A DNA stretch of 64,000 nt from Dawidia cretensis (GCF_018598175.1 NZ_JAHESE010000005.1:212098-276097); one strand, 5' to 3'; shown: positions 40,726 through 49,901, counted from the first letter of the stretch. Notes: generated by a model from the sequence alone, not told the origin. Made by a program: numbers and translations.

Positions 40726-42315
40726 CTAGTACACTGCTATTTCGCGCTCCACACGTACCTGTTCCAGAAAATGTTTGTCGTGTGAAACGACTATGAGCGT
40801 ACCCCGGTAGTCGCGTATCGCGGCAATCAGGATTGCCGTATTCTGAATATCGAGGTTGTTGGTAGGCTCATCCAATACAATCATCTCAGGGGCCTGGTTA
40901 CTGATTGTCAGACAGCACAACATCAGCCGCATCTTCTCGCCGCCGCTGAGCGCGCGACATGGTTTATCCCACGCATCCTTCGAAAACAAAAAACGGTTCA
41001 GTCGTATTTTGATCTCGTGCTCTGGCAACTTGCTATCATTTACGCGTTGTGCCTGTTCAAGAACGGTTACGGAAAGATCAATCCAGGAATAATCCTGGTC
41101 AATATACACCGACCTGATCGCAGCACGATCCAGCGTGCCGGCACCCGGCTGTATTTCACCCAGTATGATCTTTAGTAAGGTGGTCTTACCCGAACCATTA
41201 CCGCCTGTAATGGCAACGCGCTCACCACTGGTCACCAGGAAGCTTACGGGCTGTTGCCAAAGCATTCGATCCTCGTAAGCGAAGTTAATATCATGCGCTT
41301 TCAGCAGCCGCTTGCCATGGTGCAGATTGGCATCATCCAGGTCTATCTTCATCTTATCGATGTCCCGTATTTCTTGCCGAAGCGTTGAAAGCTCTTGTGC
41401 AATGTTCTGAATCTTGTCCGCGTGCACGTCTTTCATACGCGAAGTGCTCTTCTCTGCGTTGTTGCGAAACGTGTTCATGGAGATGGTGGGCAGGCCGGCC
41501 TTCTCCTGTTTCTTCTTGCCGCGGGCATCCAGTCGTTGCTTTCGTTCGAGTGATTCACGCTCGACTTCTTTTGCTTTGCGTAAGGCCTTTTCTTTGCTTT
41601 TCAGGTCGTGTTGCAATGCGTCTTCGGCAATCTTCTTTTGTTCGGTATAGAAATCATAATCGCCGCCGTAGAGGGTGAGGCCGCGTCGTTCTAACGCATA
41701 GACGAGCGGTAATAATCGTAACAATGTCTGATCGTGACTGACTACTACCAGGCTGTGATCGGTCGTGGAGATATAGTGGTATAGTTGTTCGCGGCCAGCG
41801 GTGTCGAGGTGGTTACTGGGTTCATCGAGTAGGACCACGTCGGGTTGATGGATGGCAATACCCGCCAGGAACACTTTGGTCTTTTGCCCGCCACTGAGTG
41901 AGTCCATCCGGCGATGTAGTAAAGCATCCTCGAGACCCCAGGCTGTAAAGGCTTCGCGACAGCGTTCTTCCAATAGCCAATCGTCGTCCAGCGCTGCCAG
42001 GTGTTCATCGGTAGCACGGCCGGCGATGATCTCTTGTAAGGCCAGCAACGGGCGGTCCACGTGCAGCGCTTCGGCTACGGTCATGTCATTGAACTGTCCG
42101 GTGTGCTGCGGTACGTAATAGGGTTTTGTCTCCTGGCTGATGGTGCCGGAAGCGGGGCGTAGCTGCCCGGCCAACAGCTGTAGTAGTGTTGATTTGCCGG
42201 CACCGTTGTTACCAATGAGCGCGATCTTGTTGTGGGGACGAATGGCGAGATCGACATTTTCAAATAAACGATCGCCGTTCGGGTGTATGTACGATACACG
42301 ATTGAGCGTAAGCAT
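40726..42315 (-). CDS. ABC-F family ATPase (ribosome-associated type)
   Basis: This 529-residue protein has two ABC domains and no membrane part. Domain 1: Walker A GNNGAGKST, signature LSGGQKTK, Walker B VVLLDEPSNHLD. A charged linker follows (about 235-300, rich in Lys/Glu, with KKKQEKAGLPTISM). Domain 2: GGNGSGKTT, LSGGEKMRL, MIVLDEPTNNLD. ABC-F proteins act on the ribosomal E site, either as housekeeping factors (EttA-like) or in antibiotic protection (Vga/Lsa/Msr). The linker length cannot decide between them here. It has its own upstream leader (42316-42428). Confidence 0.88.
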   Translation of the reverse strand: MLTLNRVSYIHPNGDRLFENVDLAIRPHNKIALIGNNGAGKSTLLQLLAGQLRPASGTISQETKPYYVPQHTGQFNDMTVAEALHVDRPLLALQEIIAGRATDEHLAALDDDWLLEERCREAFTAWGLEDALLHRRMDSLSGGQKTKVFLAGIAIHQPDVVLLDEPSNHLDTAGREQLYHYISTTDHSLVVVSHDQTLLRLLPLVYALERRGLTLYGGDYDFYTEQKKIAEDALQHDLKSKEKALRKAKEVERESLERKQRLDARGKKKQEKAGLPTISMNTFRNNAEKSTSRMKDVHADKIQNIAQELSTLRQEIRDIDKMKIDLDDANLHHGKRLLKAHDINFAYEDRMLWQQPVSFLVTSGERVAITGGNGSGKTTLLKIILGEIQPGAGTLDRAAIRSVYIDQDYSWIDLSVTVLEQAQRVNDSKLPEHEIKIRLNRFLFSKDAWDKPCRALSGGEKMRLMLCCLTISNQAPEMIVLDEPTNNLDIQNTAILIAAIRDYRGTLIVVSHDKHFLEQVRVEREIAVY

Positions 42316-42428
42316 AATTTCTTTTCGGTAAAAAAGTGAAACAGAGAAAGCCCGGAATGGCTTCGTTTAGAACCGGTGAAAGAAATGATGACTACACGCT
42401 TATATTAATTCGTTGAGCTGCAAATATA
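42316..42428 (-). promoter_or_regulatory. Possible promoter and leader of the ABC-F gene
   Basis: On the minus strand, TATATTTG at 42428-42421 matches TAnnTTTG exactly and lies 105 bases before the ATG. The predicted leader has a small hairpin, AAGCC (42348-42352) with GGCTT (42359-42363), then a T-rich stretch. Antibiotic-type ABC-F genes often have attenuator leaders; no ATG-started leader peptide is visible, so this is tentative. Confidence 0.3.
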
Positions 42429-42436
42429 CGAAATTC

Positions 42437-43084
42437 TTAAATCAGTTGCAGCTGGGCTGCCAGGCGGATGAGCGCCGCGGCATTGTTTACGTCAAACTTC
42501 TGCATCAGGTTGCGCCGGTGCGTTTCAATCGTAAACGGACTTACCAGCAGCTCGGTGGCGATGTCGGCGCTGGTCTTGCCGTCGGCAATCAATCGTAAGA
42601 TTTGCCTTTCGCGTTTGGTGAGCGGCGGCACGGCTTTCGCTTGCGCGGCAGAAGGTTTGGCGATGATCTTTTTGATCTCATCGCTAAAGGCCATCTGTCC
42701 GTCCAGCGCCTCGCGCACACACTGCATTAGTTCCTGGGCGCTGACATTTTTCAGCAGATAACCACTCGCACCGCTGGATAACATCTGCATGATAAGTGCC
42801 CGGTCGTTGTGGTTGCTGAATCCCAGGACACACGTATCGGGCGATTGGCTTTTTACTTTCTGACACAGCTCGACCCCGTTGGTGTCGGGCAGCGTGATGT
42901 CGAGCAACGCCAGGGTTACCACGTGTTGTGTTCCACGCAGGTGTTGCAGAAAGGCGTCGCCGGTATGAAATTCCAGGAGTGTGGCGTGTGGCATTTCCTG
43001 GGCCAGGATGCGACGGAGCCCTTCGATCACGACGGGGTGATCTTCCACCATGGCTATGTGCAACGTGTTATCGGGTTGTGACAT
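42437..43084 (-). CDS. NarL/LuxR-type response regulator
   Basis: ATG at 43084 gives 215 residues (MSQPDNTLHIAMVEDHPVVI); the TTG three codons earlier is less likely. The receiver domain is complete: acidic pocket VEDH, phospho-acceptor Asp62 in LLDITLP, Lys112 in GYLLKN. The C-terminal LuxR HTH (about 150-212) has LTKRERQILRLIADGKTSAD and SPFTIETHRRNLMQKF. It overlaps the kinase stop by 17 bases, so the two form one operon and a cognate pair. The direct repeats at 45092-45150 are possible target sites. Confidence 0.92.
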   Translation of the reverse strand: MSQPDNTLHIAMVEDHPVVIEGLRRILAQEMPHATLLEFHTGDAFLQHLRGTQHVVTLALLDITLPDTNGVELCQKVKSQSPDTCVLGFSNHNDRALIMQMLSSGASGYLLKNVSAQELMQCVREALDGQMAFSDEIKKIIAKPSAAQAKAVPPLTKRERQILRLIADGKTSADIATELLVSPFTIETHRRNLMQKFDVNNAAALIRLAAQLQLI

Positions 43085-45056
43085 CAAATTCAATGTTTAT
43101 GGTGGTGCCTTCGCCGGGCGCAGACGTAATATCGAGCTTTCCGTTGAGGTATTCTACGCGGTTGCGGGCGTTCGATAACCCAATGCCCGGTTTCGCTACC
43201 GCGGCGGGATCAAAGCCTTTGCCATTGTCTTCCAGCGTGATGAAGAACCGCGTGCTGTTTTGGCTGCATTGCACGAGAATCTCGCTGGCCTGCGCATGGC
43301 GTACGGCGTTGGTGAGCAGCTCTTGCACAATGCGGTATATATTTATTTGTATTTCGGGATGGATGTCGCGGTGTATGCCGAAGGGTTGGAATACGACGGA
43401 CGTTGTATCGGTGCTGAGGGAGTCGCACATGTCTTTTAACGCGGGCTCAAGTCCCATGAGCAACAACGACTCGGGCATCATGTTCCGGGCAATCCGGCGC
43501 AGCTCGTTGGCGGATACGTCGAGTTGCTCGATGACTTTCTGCAGTTGTGTGTCGGGATGCGACGTGCTGGTGGCCATGCGTGACAGGTTGATCTTGATAC
43601 CGGCCAGCTGTCCCCCGAGACCATCGTGCAGGTCTGCGGCCAGTCGCTTGCGCTCTTTCTCTTCGCCCTGCATCAGGGCGCGGGCGAGCTGGATCTGCTG
43701 TTGCTGTTCGGTGTCTTTTAGTTGCTGGCGGTAGTGTGCGCTACGTTGGCGATAGAGCACAACACCCAGCACAATGCTTACGAACAGAAACAACGACAGG
43801 GTGCCCAGCAAACCGGCCAGCAGCTGGTTGTTGTGCAGCTCGGTCGCCGCACGATCTTTCTCGGCTTGCAGCATCGTGATCTTTCGTTCGCTTTCGGCGT
43901 GTTTGAATTTGCTCTCCAGCTCGGCAATGTCTTGTTGGAGCTGCTGCTCGTGCAGGCTGTCGCTGAGGGTGATGTATTGTTGTGCGTACCGGAAGGCGTC
44001 CCGGGTGTTGCCCAACGCCGCGTACGTGGAATATAGCTCTTTGTAATAAAGCTGTTTGTCGACTGTAAATACATGGGGGCTTTGCAACAATGCCGCTAAT
44101 ACGACGGCGGCCTTTTTGTATTCTTTTTGGTTCGACAGTGCTTTGTATTTCGCATACAGCAACCGGTTTAGCGATAGCACTGCGCCAAACCTGGTGGCCA
44201 GCTCAATGCCTTTGTCGAGGCTTTTGACGGCTTCTGCCGATTGATTGATTTTATAAAGGTAGACGCCTTCGGCAAAATAAAAGATCATGTAGAGGTTCGA
44301 GGCTGGGTAGGGTGCCAGGAGTGTGCGCGCATGGCGAAGGGTGTTGCGCGCGGAATCGTACCAATGCAGGTTAACAAAGTTCTCGCTGGTGTTGATGTAG
44401 GTTTCGATCAGTTCCGTGAGGTTGATCGGGTTGTCGCGTGGTGCACGGCGTAGTGCGGCAATGGCTTGTTGCAAATAACCGGCCGCCTTTTCGCGTTGGT
44501 TGGAGTTCATGAAGATGGTGGCGATGCCTTTGTAGCTTTTGCCTAACACCAGAAAGTCGCCGGATTGTATTGCATGTTGTACGGCCTTGTTGGTGAAGGC
44601 TTCCAGCGCGCCTTTCTCATCGCCTTTCATTTGTTGCAGGATGCCGTAGTTGTTCCAGATGATGCTGCGCAATTTGTATGCTTCCAGATTATCAAAGGCC
44701 TGCAGCAGGGAGTCGCTGGTGACGAGTTTCTTTTCTAACGCGGCAATGTCGCCGGGTACGAACTCTACGATTGTCTTATAGTAGTAGGACGCGGCTTTCA
44801 AGAGCGGGTATTGCGTTGCGAGATCGATGCCCTGCTGCAGGGCTGCTTTGCTTTTCTCCGCGTTGTTGATGCGCCGGTACAGCAACGATAGCTTCAGGTA
44901 TGTGTTGGCTTTGATGCTGTCGTTGGTGGCGGCCGCGGCTTCCTGTTCCTGGCGGGCAATGTAGGCGCCTTCGTCGCCTAGCGAGTAACTTATCTGGCCG
45001 GAGGCGTGCAGTGCTAACGTGAGGGATAGGCATAGAAGGAATATTCTGGATCGCAT
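43068..45056 (-). CDS. TPR sensor histidine kinase (HisKA_3 type)
   Basis: ATG at 45056 gives 662 residues. It has a signal peptide (MRSRIFLLCLSLTLALHASG), a periplasmic domain of TPR-like helices (about 30-375), a short coiled coil and one TM (about 412-435). A HisKA_3 dimerisation domain follows with the phospho-His in LAADLHDGLGGQ (His477), and an HATPase domain closes with DNGKGFD and GIGLSNARNRVEYL. The sensor part resembles Bacteroidota kinases that monitor envelope or nutrient state; the ligand is unknown. It partners the NarL-type regulator downstream with a 17-base overlap. Confidence 0.92.
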   Translation of the reverse strand: MRSRIFLLCLSLTLALHASGQISYSLGDEGAYIARQEQEAAAATNDSIKANTYLKLSLLYRRINNAEKSKAALQQGIDLATQYPLLKAASYYYKTIVEFVPGDIAALEKKLVTSDSLLQAFDNLEAYKLRSIIWNNYGILQQMKGDEKGALEAFTNKAVQHAIQSGDFLVLGKSYKGIATIFMNSNQREKAAGYLQQAIAALRRAPRDNPINLTELIETYINTSENFVNLHWYDSARNTLRHARTLLAPYPASNLYMIFYFAEGVYLYKINQSAEAVKSLDKGIELATRFGAVLSLNRLLYAKYKALSNQKEYKKAAVVLAALLQSPHVFTVDKQLYYKELYSTYAALGNTRDAFRYAQQYITLSDSLHEQQLQQDIAELESKFKHAESERKITMLQAEKDRAATELHNNQLLAGLLGTLSLFLFVSIVLGVVLYRQRSAHYRQQLKDTEQQQQIQLARALMQGEEKERKRLAADLHDGLGGQLAGIKINLSRMATSTSHPDTQLQKVIEQLDVSANELRRIARNMMPESLLLMGLEPALKDMCDSLSTDTTSVVFQPFGIHRDIHPEIQINIYRIVQELLTNAVRHAQASEILVQCSQNSTRFFITLEDNGKGFDPAAVAKPGIGLSNARNRVEYLNGKLDITSAPGEGTTINIEFDVTTR

Positions 45057-45091
45057 GAGAGGCAATTGAGATGACTGCGAAGAAACGAAAT

Positions 45092-45150
45092 TTTTGTGTG
45101 ATCCCCTCTACCAGAAAACCAGTAGAAAAAAAACAGTGCTTTTGTGTGAT
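45092..45150. repeat. Two direct repeats TTTTGTGTGAT before the kinase operon
   Basis: TTTTGTGTGAT occurs at 45092-45102 and again at 45140-45150, exactly 48 bases apart, in the divergent region between the kinase and the lipoprotein. NarL-type regulators bind direct or inverted half-sites, so these may be operators of the adjacent response regulator. The stretch between them also has a repeated ACCAG. Confidence 0.5.
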
Positions 45151-45207
45151 TGATGTGGGGCCTGTGGGTGCCTTACTTTGGAGCGTTCAAAAAACTCACT
45201 AGATAAT

Positions 45208-45696
45208 ATGAAAACATCTGTTCGTAATCTGTTCTTAGGTATGATGCTCACGACTATATTGTTGGCGTGTGGCAGTGATGATAGCAACGATCCGACACCG
45301 GGTGGAGACGGAAACCTGGGTACGTATGTTGGCAATATTCAGGTGACGGACGATCCACAGACGGACCTGGGATATATTTTGAATGCTAAAGTAACGGTGA
45401 GTCATAGCGGCTCAACGGCTACTGTAAAGATCACGGGCGATCCCGGTTTTGATCGTGAGTATACCGGCACGTATACTTCCCAGGTGGAAGGATATCACGA
45501 TATTAATCTGACGAAGCAGACAAAGCCCGTTGAAAAAGTTGCCGGCGATCGGGTCTCGATTATAGACAACGAGCTCACCGTCGTGATCAATCTCGCGAAC
45601 GACGAGGTGACCTTGCGTGATTCTCCCACAACGGACGTGACACTCAAAATTTCTGGCAAGCTCCAGATGATCGGCACTGACTTGCTGAAGGAGTAA
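45208..45696 (+). CDS. Small lipoprotein, unknown beta-rich domain
   Basis: ATG at 45208 gives 162 residues with a leader ending in the lipobox LLAC (MLTTILLACGSDDSND) and then a Gly/Asp/Pro-rich linker. The TTG-started form 10 codons longer is unlikely. The mature part looks beta-rich (GTYVGNIQVTDDPQ, VTVSHSGSTATVKITGDPGF, DVTLKISGKLQMIG), like the small calycin- or lipocalin-like lipoproteins of Bacteroidota. No catalytic motif. It is divergent from the sensor kinase operon and may be a target of it. A clear terminator follows. Confidence 0.75.
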   Translation: MKTSVRNLFLGMMLTTILLACGSDDSNDPTPGGDGNLGTYVGNIQVTDDPQTDLGYILNAKVTVSHSGSTATVKITGDPGFDREYTGTYTSQVEGYHDINLTKQTKPVEKVAGDRVSIIDNELTVVINLANDEVTLRDSPTTDVTLKISGKLQMIGTDLLKE

Positions 45697-45716
45697 GGGT
45701 TTACTGACTTTTGGCG

Positions 45717-45746
45717 AAGGAGGTGGCAAAAGCACCTCCTTTTTTA
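45717..45746 (+). terminator. Rho-independent terminator after the lipoprotein
   Basis: Stem AAGGAGGTG (45717-45725) / CACCTCCTT (45733-45741) with a 7-base loop and a T-run, 20 bases after the stop codon. Confidence 0.9.
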
Positions 45747-45838
45747 TTTTCATTCATTTCTGCGTGTGTCGAAAATCTCTTTAAAAGGTCGTATTTGCCG
45801 ACAAAGCTGCAAATTATGTTTGTTTGTTTGAAATCTTA

Positions 45839-45887
45839 CCTGGCACTGTGCCAGGCGTTTCGCGACAAACACTTTGTGTTACCTTTG
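45839..45887 (+). promoter_or_regulatory. Dyad plus -7 box before the NlpC/P60 gene
   Basis: CCTGGCA-CTG-TGCCAGG (45839-45855) is a perfect 17-base dyad. TACCTTTG at 45880-45887 matches the -7 consensus, with its end only four bases before the ATG at 45892. The dyad centre lies about 45 bases upstream of the predicted start, a place for an activator or repressor. No TTG stands at the usual -33 distance. Confidence 0.55.
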
Positions 45888-45891
45888 TAGG

Positions 45892-46425
45892 ATGTTCACA
45901 TCACTCGCGCCCTATCTGTTTCCTCTTTTGCTTGCTTCGGGGCCCGGCCCGGCGCCCAAAGCACATGCGGGATTCGCACCACAGATTATTAGCCGCGCCG
46001 CGGCTGAGACCAGTGGCGCCAGCACCGGCGTGATTGATCGTACCGCGGTGATTACGTATGCGAAGACGCTTAAGGGCATTCGTTACAAGTATGCCTGTGC
46101 CGATCCGAACGTGGGATTTGATTGCTCAGGTTTTGTGATGTATGTGTTCAACCATTTTCAAATTGACGTTCCGCGCAGCTCGGTTGACTTTACAAACAAA
46201 GGTACCACCGTCGAGCTTGCAGATGCCCGCCCGGGTGATGTTATTCTGTTTACCGGAACGAACAGTAAAGTTCGGCGCGTGGGGCATGTGGGAATTGTTA
46301 CACAAGCCGGCGATAGTTTGACGTTTATTCACGCCAGCTCCGGCTCCGCACATGCCATAACCGAAACGAGGCTTATCCCGCATTATCAGAAACGGTTTAT
46401 GAAGGTAATCCGCGTGCTGGAATAA
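45892..46425 (+). CDS. NlpC/P60-family (C40) peptidoglycan endopeptidase
   Basis: ATG at 45892 gives 177 residues with a signal peptide (MFTSLAPYLFPLLLASGPGP). The NlpC/P60 domain (about 52-177) has all three catalytic features: Cys78 in FDCSGF, His132 in VGHVGIV and His147 in FIHASS. It should cut peptide stems of peptidoglycan in the periplasm. There is no SH3b or LysM targeting domain. The frame is open six codons earlier, which would spoil the leader. A dyad and -7 box lie right upstream. Confidence 0.9.
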   Translation: MFTSLAPYLFPLLLASGPGPAPKAHAGFAPQIISRAAAETSGASTGVIDRTAVITYAKTLKGIRYKYACADPNVGFDCSGFVMYVFNHFQIDVPRSSVDFTNKGTTVELADARPGDVILFTGTNSKVRRVGHVGIVTQAGDSLTFIHASSGSAHAITETRLIPHYQKRFMKVIRVLE

Positions 46426-46672
46426 GCAGCCTTCAATTTCTTACCGAAGTATATTTCTTAATCCAACCTTGATGGGTCTGTTGTTGCGCGCTGTGCGGCA
46501 ATAGGCATAATTTTTTAATCTTTTCTCATCCTGCTGTAAGGGCGTGCTTCGTGTGCCAGGGCGATTGTGTGTTATGATGTAAGAAGCCAGGTTTGTCGGG
46601 AGTGAACAGCCGATTCATTTATTCAGTTTTTAACGAAAAATAATTAGATGAATAAAATTTACCCCCTTACAA

Positions 46673-49381
46673 ATGATAAAATCCAACGTCTCTTTGCCAG
46701 CGGCATACACGGGTGTGTTGCTGTGGGTGATGGCATGCTGCATGAGTGTGCAATTATGTGCACAGACTTTTCCTACCGGCTTTAGCCGGGTGCAAGTAGC
46801 GAGTGTTAGCAATCCAACCGTGATGGCTTTTGCGCCCGATGGGCGAATCTTTGTAGCACAGCAAAATGGTGCGCTGCGCGTTATTAAGAATGGCACGTTG
46901 TTGGCAACCCCGTTTTTACAGCTTAGTGTAAATTCCAGTGGCGAACGCGGCCTTATAGGTATTGCGCTCGATCCTAACTTTTCTACCAACCAGTATATTT
47001 ACCTTTACTATACATTACCCGATGGTTCGCGCAATCGCATCAGCCGCTTCACCGGTAATGGTGATGTGGTTGTGTCCGGCAGCGAGGTTGTCGTGCTGAA
47101 TCTCGATCCACTGAGTAGCGCGACGAATCATAATGGAGGTGCCATGCATTTTAAGAATGGATTGCTGTATGTCGCCATCGGTGAAAACGCCAATGGCGCC
47201 AACGCGCAGAACCTCGATACGTATCACGGCAAGCTTCTACGTATCAATCCGAACGGATCTATACCGGCCGGCAATCCCTTTACTACCGGCTCCGAACAAC
47301 GCCGGCGTGTTTGGGCTTACGGCCTGCGCAATCCGTATACCTTTGATATACAGCCCGGCACCGGGCGCGTCTTTTTGAACGACGTAGGGCAAAGCACGTG
47401 GGAGGAGATCAACGATGCCACGACCGGCGGCCGTAACTTTGGGTGGCCTACGGCCGAAGGGAACAGTACCAACGCCAATTTTATCAATCCCGTCTTTGCG
47501 TATCCGCATGGCTCCGGCGATGGCAGGGGTTGTGCGATCACGGGCGGAGTATTCTTTAACCCAACCTCGACAAATTATCCTGCCCAGTATACCGGTCGTT
47601 ATTTCTACCAGGATCTTTGTAACCGATGGATCAATGTTCTCGATCTCTCCGGCGCCACGCCGGTTCGTTCGCCTTTCGCAACGGGGCTCGGCAACAATGC
47701 GCTGAGCATCGATGTAGGGTTGGATGGAAATCTATACTATCTTGAGCGCAGCGTCGGCGCTTTGTTCCGGATCATTTATACGGTGAACAATGCTCCTGCC
47801 ATTGTCACGCAGCCGGTGAGTCAAACGGTAACGGCTGGTCAACCGGTGACTTTTTCGGTCGCCGCCACCGGCACGGCACCCCTGAGCTATCAATGGCAGC
47901 GTAACAATGTAAACATCACCGGCGCCACGAGTGCCAGTTATACCATTGCCAATACGCAAGCCAGTCATGCCGGTACCTATCGCGTTATCGTTTCTAATTC
48001 CGCGGGCAGTGTCACCAGCAGCAATGCGACCCTCACAGTCAATGCGTTTAATGCGCCGCCAGCGGCACAGATCGTTACACCGGCGGCGGGGGCGTTGTAT
48101 AGCGGAGGCCAAACCATTCAATTTTCGGGTAGTGCTACCGATGCTGAGCAGGGTACGTTGCCGGCCAGCGCCTTTACGTGGTTTGTGGACTTCCATCACG
48201 ATACACACAACCACGATGGGCCTGCGGTGGCGTCGGGTGTTACGTCGGGCTCTTTTGTGATCCCCACGAGTGGTGAAACGTCTGACAACGTATGGTATAG
48301 GTTATACCTGGTGGTGACTGATGCCGGTGGGTTGCGGGATACGGTGTACCGTGATATATCGCCCCGCAAGTCTACGATCAGCCTGGTGACCCAGCCCGCG
48401 GGTATGCAGGTAACGCTCGATGGTCAGCCGGTGACTACACCTACATCCGATCTGAGTGTGGAGGGTATCCAGCGCAGTATTGGCGTTATTTCTCCGCAGA
48501 CGTTCAATGGTCAGACGTACGTCTTCGATCGCTGGCTTCACGGTGGGAGTGCAACGCAGACAATCTCCACACCCGTAAATGATGTGACGTATACCGCTGT
48601 CTACCGTGTGGATACTGGTTTGCGCAATCCCGATAATCCTCCTACTACGGTGAGTGGTTTGGGGTATGCCTATTACGAAGGTACCTGGACCGCGCTCCCC
48701 GACTTTTCAACCTTAACACCGGTGGAGGTCGGTGGTGTTTATTCGCTTACCCTGGCACCCCGCAATCTGCAAAATAATTATGGCTTCCGGTACACGGGTT
48801 TTGTGAATGTTCCTGCTGATGGCAGCTATACATTTTACCTGAACTCCGACGATGGCAGTCGGCTGTTGATCGGTACGACCGCTGTGGTAAACAACGATGG
48901 TGTGCATACGGCGCAAGAGGCCAGTGGCACAATTGGCTTGCGACAGGGCAAACACCAACTTACCATATTATACTTCCAGGCTACGAGCTCGTCTGTGTTG
49001 ACCGCGAGCTGGGCGGGGCCGGGTATTGCCAAGCAAGGTATACCCAGCGCGGCCTATTCGCGTCTGCCTGTCTTGCCTTCGCGGGCGATGGCATCGACTG
49101 ACGACAACATGTATACGGAATCTCCCGGCGGCCTGGTAACCTATCCCAATCCTGCAACGCGCGCGCTGTTTGTAGATATCACCGCAGAAGAGCCCGGTGC
49201 TGCAACGGTGAGCCTCGTGAGCTTGCACGGTCATGTGGTGAAGTCACAGCACTTTGCCGAGTTGCCGGCCGGTGTGAAGTCGCTCACCCTGGGGCTGGAG
49301 GATGTCAGCAATGGGCTCTACCTGTTGCGCGTAGAGTACGCCGGTCAGGTGCGGTCGAGGACAGTTTCCGTGCTTCATTAA
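46673..49381 (+). CDS. Secreted PQQ-dependent sugar dehydrogenase-like protein with Ig, PA14 and T9SS domains
   Basis: This 902-residue secreted protein has a signal peptide (ends near VQLCAQ) and a beta-propeller of the GSDH/PQQ-dehydrogenase type (about 35-370: RIFVAQQNGALRVI, RGLIGIALDPNFSTNQYIYL, NHNGGAMHFKNGLLYVAIGE). An Ig-like domain (about 378-460) is followed by further beta domains, a PA14-like carbohydrate-binding domain (about 655-800: GYAYYEGTW, FYLNSDDGSRLLIG) and a T9SS sorting tail (YPNPATRALFVDI to the end). The enzyme may oxidise extracellular sugars with PA14 as the sugar anchor. PQQ genes are not visible in the window. Confidence 0.85.
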   Translation: MIKSNVSLPAAYTGVLLWVMACCMSVQLCAQTFPTGFSRVQVASVSNPTVMAFAPDGRIFVAQQNGALRVIKNGTLLATPFLQLSVNSSGERGLIGIALDPNFSTNQYIYLYYTLPDGSRNRISRFTGNGDVVVSGSEVVVLNLDPLSSATNHNGGAMHFKNGLLYVAIGENANGANAQNLDTYHGKLLRINPNGSIPAGNPFTTGSEQRRRVWAYGLRNPYTFDIQPGTGRVFLNDVGQSTWEEINDATTGGRNFGWPTAEGNSTNANFINPVFAYPHGSGDGRGCAITGGVFFNPTSTNYPAQYTGRYFYQDLCNRWINVLDLSGATPVRSPFATGLGNNALSIDVGLDGNLYYLERSVGALFRIIYTVNNAPAIVTQPVSQTVTAGQPVTFSVAATGTAPLSYQWQRNNVNITGATSASYTIANTQASHAGTYRVIVSNSAGSVTSSNATLTVNAFNAPPAAQIVTPAAGALYSGGQTIQFSGSATDAEQGTLPASAFTWFVDFHHDTHNHDGPAVASGVTSGSFVIPTSGETSDNVWYRLYLVVTDAGGLRDTVYRDISPRKSTISLVTQPAGMQVTLDGQPVTTPTSDLSVEGIQRSIGVISPQTFNGQTYVFDRWLHGGSATQTISTPVNDVTYTAVYRVDTGLRNPDNPPTTVSGLGYAYYEGTWTALPDFSTLTPVEVGGVYSLTLAPRNLQNNYGFRYTGFVNVPADGSYTFYLNSDDGSRLLIGTTAVVNNDGVHTAQEASGTIGLRQGKHQLTILYFQATSSSVLTASWAGPGIAKQGIPSAAYSRLPVLPSRAMASTDDNMYTESPGGLVTYPNPATRALFVDITAEEPGAATVSLVSLHGHVVKSQHFAELPAGVKSLTLGLEDVSNGLYLLRVEYAGQVRSRTVSVLH

Positions 49382-49411
49382 AAAGTTTTTACCTTGTTAT
49401 AGGTGGCTTGG

Positions 49412-49440
49412 GCCCTGCCAATTTTGGCAGGGCTTTTTTT
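49412..49440 (+). terminator. Rho-independent terminator after the T9SS dehydrogenase
   Basis: Stem GCCCTGCC (49412-49419) / GGCAGGGC (49426-49433), loop AATTTT, then seven T. It lies 31 bases after the stop codon. Confidence 0.9.
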
Positions 49441-49457
49441 ATCGTTTATTTTCGGCT

Positions 49458-49901
49458 ATGGACAAATTCATCTGGATCTTTCTAACCTTACTGGCCGGTG
49501 CTTTCCTGCCGATTCAAGCAGGCCTGAATGCACGTCTGGGCAAAGCGGCCAGCAGCCCGGTCTACGCGGCCATGTTCTCCTTCCTGGTGGGCGCCCTCGG
49601 GTTGATCTTATATATTCTGCTGACACGGCAGACCATCTCGTGGCCAGGTGTCAGGGCGGCGCCGCTATCGTTGTGGGCAGGCGGCTTGCTGGGTGCGTTT
49701 TATGTAACGGTCATCGTGCTGGCCTTTCCGCGATTAGGCCCCGGGTTGACCTTTGGCCTGGTAGTCGCGGGTCAAATGGTTATCTCGCTGCTGTTAGAAC
49801 ATTTTAATATTCTCGTGGCGAATCCTTCTCCGATCAACTATATGAAAGTATTGGGCATTGCGTTGATCATTGCCGGTGTGGTCATTCTGCGACGCTTTTA
49901 G
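49458..49901 (+). CDS. YdcZ/DUF606-type small DMT transporter
   Basis: This 147-residue membrane protein has four to five hydrophobic helices (IWIFLTLLAGAFLPIQAGLN at the start, LGIALIIAGVVILRRF at the end), the half-size layout of the DUF606/YdcZ family. Two copies usually work together, but only one is seen here. The first helix carries PIQAGLNARLG, a family feature. The substrate is unknown. Its stop TAG shares two bases with the stop TAA of the epoxide-hydrolase gene on the other strand (49898-49901). Confidence 0.82.
   Translation: MDKFIWIFLTLLAGAFLPIQAGLNARLGKAASSPVYAAMFSFLVGALGLILYILLTRQTISWPGVRAAPLSLWAGGLLGAFYVTVIVLAFPRLGPGLTFGLVVAGQMVISLLLEHFNILVANPSPINYMKVLGIALIIAGVVILRRF

Noticed and set aside
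42928-43734. 268-codon plus-strand frame across the kinase/regulator genes
   Set aside because: It is antisense to HATPase and receiver motifs and is rich in Ser/Arg/Cys as an artefact of codon composition.
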